From NCBI RefSeq assembly GCF_012913485.1, contig NZ_CP051774.1, positions 1,984,001 through 2,048,000 of the forward strand: 64,000 nt of DNA, read 5' to 3'. Shown here piece by piece: positions 60,709 to 64,000 of the stretch. The stretch comes from Luteolibacter luteus (GTDB lineage Bacteria > Verrucomicrobiota > Verrucomicrobiia > Verrucomicrobiales > Akkermansiaceae). How positions within the stretch are numbered: position 1 is the first letter of the stretch; each line of letters opens with the position of its first letter. The position numbers were made by a program, and so were the translations under genes. Under the pieces are notes generated by a model. It did not search any database. It was not told where the DNA came from and was given only the letters and a program-made list of their open reading frames with translations.

Positions 60709-61296
60709 ATGTTCGAGTGCTGGTGGCAAGAAAACGGCTTCGAGGCGTGGCGTTTGCGCGGGGATCTCCGCGGGGCATCCCGCCGCTGGCAGCATCGCCT
60801 CGGCGATGAACTCTGGCTTTGGGTGAATGCCGCAGGCGAAGGCGTGATCTGGGGCCGCGAGCACCGGATCTTCCTCCGCGATGAGCTTTTCGGCTGCTTC
60901 GGCGGCCAAGAGAAAGGCGAGGACTGGAAATGGACCCGCCTGCCCGGCCACCACGAGGCGGAAATCCTGATCATTCCTCGCGAATACCTTCTAGAGCACT
61001 TCGGCGAGGCCGCAGGCGCCAAAAAGACACCTTTTGCGCGCTGGCTTCGCGGCGAGTGCGGCATGTCCTTCGCCGGCCTTTCCGGAAAGGAAGAAAAGAA
61101 GCTCGCCGCTCGCTTGGCCGAAGGCTGGAAGTCCCGCCGGATGCCTGCGCCGACCCGCCGCGCCCTTGAGCGCTGGATCCTTCGCATCCTTGATGCACCT
61201 CAGCTCCCCTCCATCCCCAATGCCTCCGAATGCGGACGCAAGCGGACCAGCAGCCAGGTCAAGAAGACGAAGCCGATGTCCCACCAGAGCCACTGA
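60709..61296 (+). CDS. Hypothetical protein behind a Fur-box-like site
   Basis: 195 residues from ATG 60709. Starts MFECWWQENGFEAWRLRGD and contains DELWLWVNAAGEGVIWGREH, LPGHHEAEILIIPREYLLEHF and a basic C-terminus. Soluble, Trp- and Arg-rich. No family recognised; no helix-turn-helix is evident. If the upstream site is a Fur box, it is iron-repressed and might serve iron or heme acquisition. Its last 97 bases overlap the end of the convergent YdjM-like gene, which may indicate that its true end is earlier or that the overlap is real. Confidence 0.55.
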   Translation: MFECWWQENGFEAWRLRGDLRGASRRWQHRLGDELWLWVNAAGEGVIWGREHRIFLRDELFGCFGGQEKGEDWKWTRLPGHHEAEILIIPREYLLEHFGEAAGAKKTPFARWLRGECGMSFAGLSGKEEKKLAARLAEGWKSRRMPAPTRRALERWILRILDAPQLPSIPNASECGRKRTSSQVKKTKPMSHQSH

Positions 61297-61685
61297 GCCG
61301 CCGGGATATAGTAGTCCCCGATCACATCCAGGCGCCACGGCCGGAGCCACGCGATCCCGCCCGCGATCGCATCCGCGAACAAGTGGAGCAGGGATGCCAG
61401 CCATAGCGCCACTGCCACTCTCCAGCGATAGCCATTCGGGAAGAAGCTGCAGACCATCGCACACACCGGGATCAGCCCGGCCATGAACCACACCGTGTGC
61501 GACCAACTGGTCATGCGGTCCTCCAGCGAGATGTGGGGCGAGCAGAGGTCCGGAAGTGCGCCGAACAACCCGATGACCGGCAGCGCCCACTCCGGGAAAA
61601 CATGCCCTTTTCCTTTCGCCAGCGAGAGATTCTCCGCTGCGAGCCCGAGACAAACCGGAAGCAAGGTGTGGGTGCCGATCAGCAT
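61200..61685 (-). CDS. YdjM-like membrane-bound putative metal-dependent hydrolase
   Basis: 161 residues from ATG 61685, four hydrophobic segments. The pattern matches LexA-binding YdjM-type membrane hydrolases (PF04307): HTLLPVCLGLA at the start, LFGALPDLCSPH, SHTVWFMAGLIP and LLHLFADAIAGGIAWLRPW, with conserved His/Asp likely binding a metal. Function is not established. Overlaps the convergent gene at 60709 by 97 bp. Confidence 0.78.
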   Translation of the reverse strand: MLIGTHTLLPVCLGLAAENLSLAKGKGHVFPEWALPVIGLFGALPDLCSPHISLEDRMTSWSHTVWFMAGLIPVCAMVCSFFPNGYRWRVAVALWLASLLHLFADAIAGGIAWLRPWRLDVIGDYYIPAAQWLWWDIGFVFLTWLLVRLRPHSEALGMEGS

Positions 61686-61780
61686 AGCCGTCAGCTTCTC
61701 ACCATCGGGGAACAGCTGGCAATACCGGACGGGATCCTCACGCGAATTTCCCGCTTCTTACCGCACTTCGGATACCCCGC

Positions 61781-62365
61781 CTACTTCTTGGCATCCTCGT
61801 CCTTCCAGCGGTAGTGGCCGGTCAGGGGATAGGTGAAAAGCTTGTCCTCCTCTTGGGCTCCGCCACCGATGTTGTGGATCACCAGCGGAACACCCTCGGC
61901 GTTCTTCTTATCACTCACGATCATGACGTGCGGGAGATGCGGTGGCACCGTGCAGGTCACCAGGTCGCCAGCCTCGTAGTCCGCGGGATCCTTTGTGACC
62001 TTCACCGCGAATCCGCTCCGCTTGAAGAAAGCCTGCAGATTCGGGACCCGGCGATGGTCGATATTCTTGTCCGGCCGGGATAGTCCCCAGTTCTTCGGAT
62101 AAGCGGAGAAATTCGCTCGCATGTCTTCATGGACCAGCTTCTGCAAATCCTTGCCCAAGCCTTCGCGAAGGGCGCGGATGATGACATCGGTGCATACGCC
62201 GCGGTGCATCGGCAAATCACCTCCCGGATACGCGAGCTGCTCGTAATCCGGCGTGTAATAAAGGGTCACCCCCACCTGCTTGCGAGCAGCGCTCACGATC
62301 TTCGAACCACTTTCCGAAGCATGAAGAGGGATGGCAAGGGCGAGCAGAAGGACAAGCAAGCGCAT
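61781..62365 (-). CDS. DUF1287 exported protein (NlpC/P60-like)
   Basis: 194 residues from ATG 62365; a signal peptide (RLLVLLLALAIPLHASE) is followed by the DUF1287 domain. Landmarks GVCTDVIIRALREGLG (Cys58 as candidate nucleophile), WGLSRPDKNIDHRRVPN, and HVMIVSDKK with a candidate His. DUF1287 proteins have a papain-like/NlpC fold and may act on wall peptides, but their substrate is unproven. Divergent from the gene at 62765 over a 399-bp gap. Confidence 0.82.
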   Translation of the reverse strand: MRLLVLLLALAIPLHASESGSKIVSAARKQVGVTLYYTPDYEQLAYPGGDLPMHRGVCTDVIIRALREGLGKDLQKLVHEDMRANFSAYPKNWGLSRPDKNIDHRRVPNLQAFFKRSGFAVKVTKDPADYEAGDLVTCTVPPHLPHVMIVSDKKNAEGVPLVIHNIGGGAQEEDKLFTYPLTGHYRWKDEDAKK

Positions 62366-62764
62366 TAGCGGAGTGATAGCGCTGCCATGCAAGAAAGGCA
62401 GCTCAAATCTCTTTGCTTGGAGATCCTTCCATCGAAATCCGTACATTCCTCTGATCCGTTTAATCCCCGGTCATCTGCCCGAAGCTCCGAAGGAAGCCCG
62501 TCTGGCACCCATTGAGGCAAGCGCGATCCCCCGACCCATTCCGCAAACAGTTGCCCGGACCCCTTTTCTCACGAATCGTTACCTCCCTCGGAAAAGCGCA
62601 AAATCGGACATTATGATATATCTGTAAGTTTTCATGTAAACCCCATCTGATTTGATCGAATCCTCAGTCTCAAATATAAAATGCGTTGCAGACACCGATT
62701 CGGGTAGCCAAAGGGTAGATTTCACTTTTTTCATGTTAGATCCCCATAAAGGGGGGACCTCGAC
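62366..62764. other. Divergent intergenic region with promoter-like elements
   Basis: About 400 bases without a convincing gene. The AT-rich part 62600-62700 contains a promoter-like pair on the plus strand (TTGATC 62652-62657, 17-bp spacer, TATAAA 62675-62680). Just before the ATG at 62765 are a Shine-Dalgarno AAGGGGGG (62749-62756) and an inverted repeat TCCCC / GGGGA (62741-62745, 62753-62757) that could hide it. Confidence 0.5.
62652..62680 (+). promoter_or_regulatory. Sigma-70-like promoter for the gene at 62765
   Basis: TTGATC, 17-bp spacer, TATAAA. Both hexamers match the housekeeping consensus at four or five positions, with ideal spacing, giving a leader of about 75-80 bases that ends in a hairpin over the Shine-Dalgarno. 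Confidence 0.45.
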
Positions 62765-64000
62765 ATGAAACCCAAGAACCCAAAGCAAAGTACTCGTCCG
62801 CCGCGAACCCGGCGGGCCCTCCTCGCCACTGCAGCCTTGCTCGGAGCCTCCGGCACCGGGCTGTACTGGCACCAAGCGGCGAACACCGTATCGCCGGAAG
62901 TCGTTGGCCAAACTCAGCATCCGAAAGCCTTGGATCGGGCAAGAAACCTCCCCGATCCCGAACAAAGGCGGATGGAGAAGCTGGCGAAGCTCGGCGAAAA
63001 CGCGGTACCTACCGGCATGGAGGATCCCCAGGGACCTCCCGTGGCGGCACTCATTCCTGAACGGGAACTGATCGGCTCCGGCTGGAAGTCCGACCCGGAA
63101 CCTGCCATCGCAAACTTCGCGCAATGGGCAAATGCATATCTATCATCCGCCGCTTCCGACCGACCAAACATGGAAGATCAGGGTGTGCAACTTGCAACTG
63201 CTCGCCGCGATTTCCTGAAAGCCGAGATATCGAAAGATCCACGCCGCGTGCTAGCCGATTCCATTCCCCTAGCCGTACGCCAACAGATGCCAGATGCCGT
63301 CGAAGGCCTCTTGGAAGACCGCGTGAACGGCTACGGTGATCTCTATTCGCTGCACACCACACCCGGGATGGATGGCGAAGGCGGCGCTTCCGTCATCGAC
63401 TACGCACGCGTCGAGGGCCAGAGCTACGAGGCCTTCCGCTATGGCAAGCGAACGAACACGCCCTACGTCAACGGAGCCTCGCTTCACGGCGTCGCGATCG
63501 ACAAGCAGCTGGCGGTCCTCGATAGCCCGCTGCGCTCCCTCGAACCCGGCGAGAAGATCCAAGGGTCCACCGTGAATGAATATTGCCCGGTTTCGGAAGA
63601 GACCGTGGCGAAACCCACGGCCGCCACGGTAGCCGCGGAGGAGAAGACCGTCTTCCAGATCGGCACCGACCTCTACGGGACCTGCGAACCGGCCCACGTG
63701 ACGAACGTGGAGTCCGCCATCGTGGCGGGAGAACAAAACGCCGAGAACACCCAGAAGAAGCTGACCAACCATGACTTGCAGGCGATCTACAAGAAGAGCA
63801 TCGCCGGTGGATCGCAGATCTACGCTTCCGGGGACAGCGGCATCACGGGATCCAGCGGCTACATCGGAAAGCCACCGACCAGCCTCACCCATGGCGGGAA
63901 GAACATCCTCGTCATGCGCGTGCAGCCCACGGACAAGCCTTTCCCCTCTTGGGCGACGGTGGCGTCCTTTCAGGATACGGTGACCCGCTCCGACGGTTGG
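62765..64000 (+). CDS. Large exported protein, C-terminus beyond window edge
   Basis: 412 residues seen, frame open to the right edge. Basic Pro-rich N-terminus (PKNPKQSTRPPRTRRALLAT) followed by a hydrophobic segment LLATAALLGASGTGLYW: signal peptide or anchor. The visible region has soluble blocks (YGDLYSLHTTPGMDGEGG, VIDYARVEGQSYEAFRYGKR) and close to the edge GGKNILVMRVQPTDKPFPSW, like the lead-in to a secreted metalloprotease-type domain in other Verrucomicrobia proteins; the catalytic part, if any, lies outside. Expressed from a promoter-like site and hairpin-shaded ribosome site. Confidence 0.7.
   Translation, partial: MKPKNPKQSTRPPRTRRALLATAALLGASGTGLYWHQAANTVSPEVVGQTQHPKALDRARNLPDPEQRRMEKLAKLGENAVPTGMEDPQGPPVAALIPERELIGSGWKSDPEPAIANFAQWANAYLSSAASDRPNMEDQGVQLATARRDFLKAEISKDPRRVLADSIPLAVRQQMPDAVEGLLEDRVNGYGDLYSLHTTPGMDGEGGASVIDYARVEGQSYEAFRYGKRTNTPYVNGASLHGVAIDKQLAVLDSPLRSLEPGEKIQGSTVNEYCPVSEETVAKPTAATVAAEEKTVFQIGTDLYGTCEPAHVTNVESAIVAGEQNAENTQKKLTNHDLQAIYKKSIAGGSQIYASGDSGITGSSGYIGKPPTSLTHGGKNILVMRVQPTDKPFPSWATVASFQDTVTRSDGW

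Noticed and set aside
1-64000. CRISPR arrays, IS elements, rRNA genes and classic restriction systems
   Set aside because: Both strands were inspected; the only regular repeat array is the in-frame 48-bp coding repeat, and no transposase or cas-like protein was found.

Overview
The window reads as chromosomal DNA from a Verrucomicrobiota bacterium, most likely an aerobic heterotroph of the Verrucomicrobiales (Luteolibacter-like). The basis is content rather than a marker gene: a giant PVC-type HEAT-repeat/c-type cytochrome protein, a DUF1549/DUF1553 cytochrome paired with a Tat-dependent DUF1501 protein, an SHD1-domain esterase, a CxPSR sulfatase, an autotransporter-repeat surface protein, and many exported proteins with Asp-rich C-terminal modules. 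The DNA is GC-rich throughout except for one AT-rich islet. No 16S/23S rRNA, CRISPR array or transposase was seen.

Layout. 1-3.1 kb: polysaccharide deacetylase (cut by the left edge), MTA phosphorylase, YafK-like lipoprotein, small membrane protein. 3.2-5.6 kb: tRNA-Arg(TCT), then an AT-rich islet of small unidirectional genes that resembles a decayed toxin/immunity array. 5.6-17.3 kb: giant cytochrome, two tiny lipoproteins, HD hydrolase, UbiB kinase, sulfatase, thymidylate kinase with terminator, pseudopilin, SH3-like exported protein. 17.4-26.9 kb: a tight six-gene run (DUF1549 cytochrome, DUF1501, alpha-oxoamine synthase, serine hydrolase, dipeptide epimerase, DUF819 permease) that looks like wall-peptide salvage. 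26.9-32.3 kb: hemL, two unknowns, a second serine hydrolase, XerD-like recombinase. 32.4-38.1 kb: a Cys-rich secreted protein built on a 48-bp tandem repeat, two transglutaminases with a LURP-one-like protein, and three of four copies of a pseudopilin-like signal-anchor family. 38.6-47.4 kb: autotransporter-repeat protein, TPR-sulfotransferase, SHD1 esterase, PQQ-type sugar dehydrogenase. 47.6-52 kb: fourth pseudopilin-like copy, a coupled P450-sulfotransferase pair, an amidase-fold protein lacking zinc histidines. 52.3-64 kb: proS, aroF-type DAHP synthase, PhoX, Pro/Ala-rich membrane protein with a 26-residue microprotein, trxA, a gene behind a Fur-box-like palindrome, a YdjM-like membrane protein, DUF1287, and an exported protein cut by the right edge.

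Best candidates for undescribed biology: the four-member pseudopilin-like family, the 48-bp-repeat Cys-rich exported protein, the AT-rich islet beside tRNA-Arg, the putative murein-peptide operon carrying DUF819 and an alpha-oxoamine synthase, and the probable pseudo-amidase. Function calls rest on motifs read directly from translations; no database search was possible.
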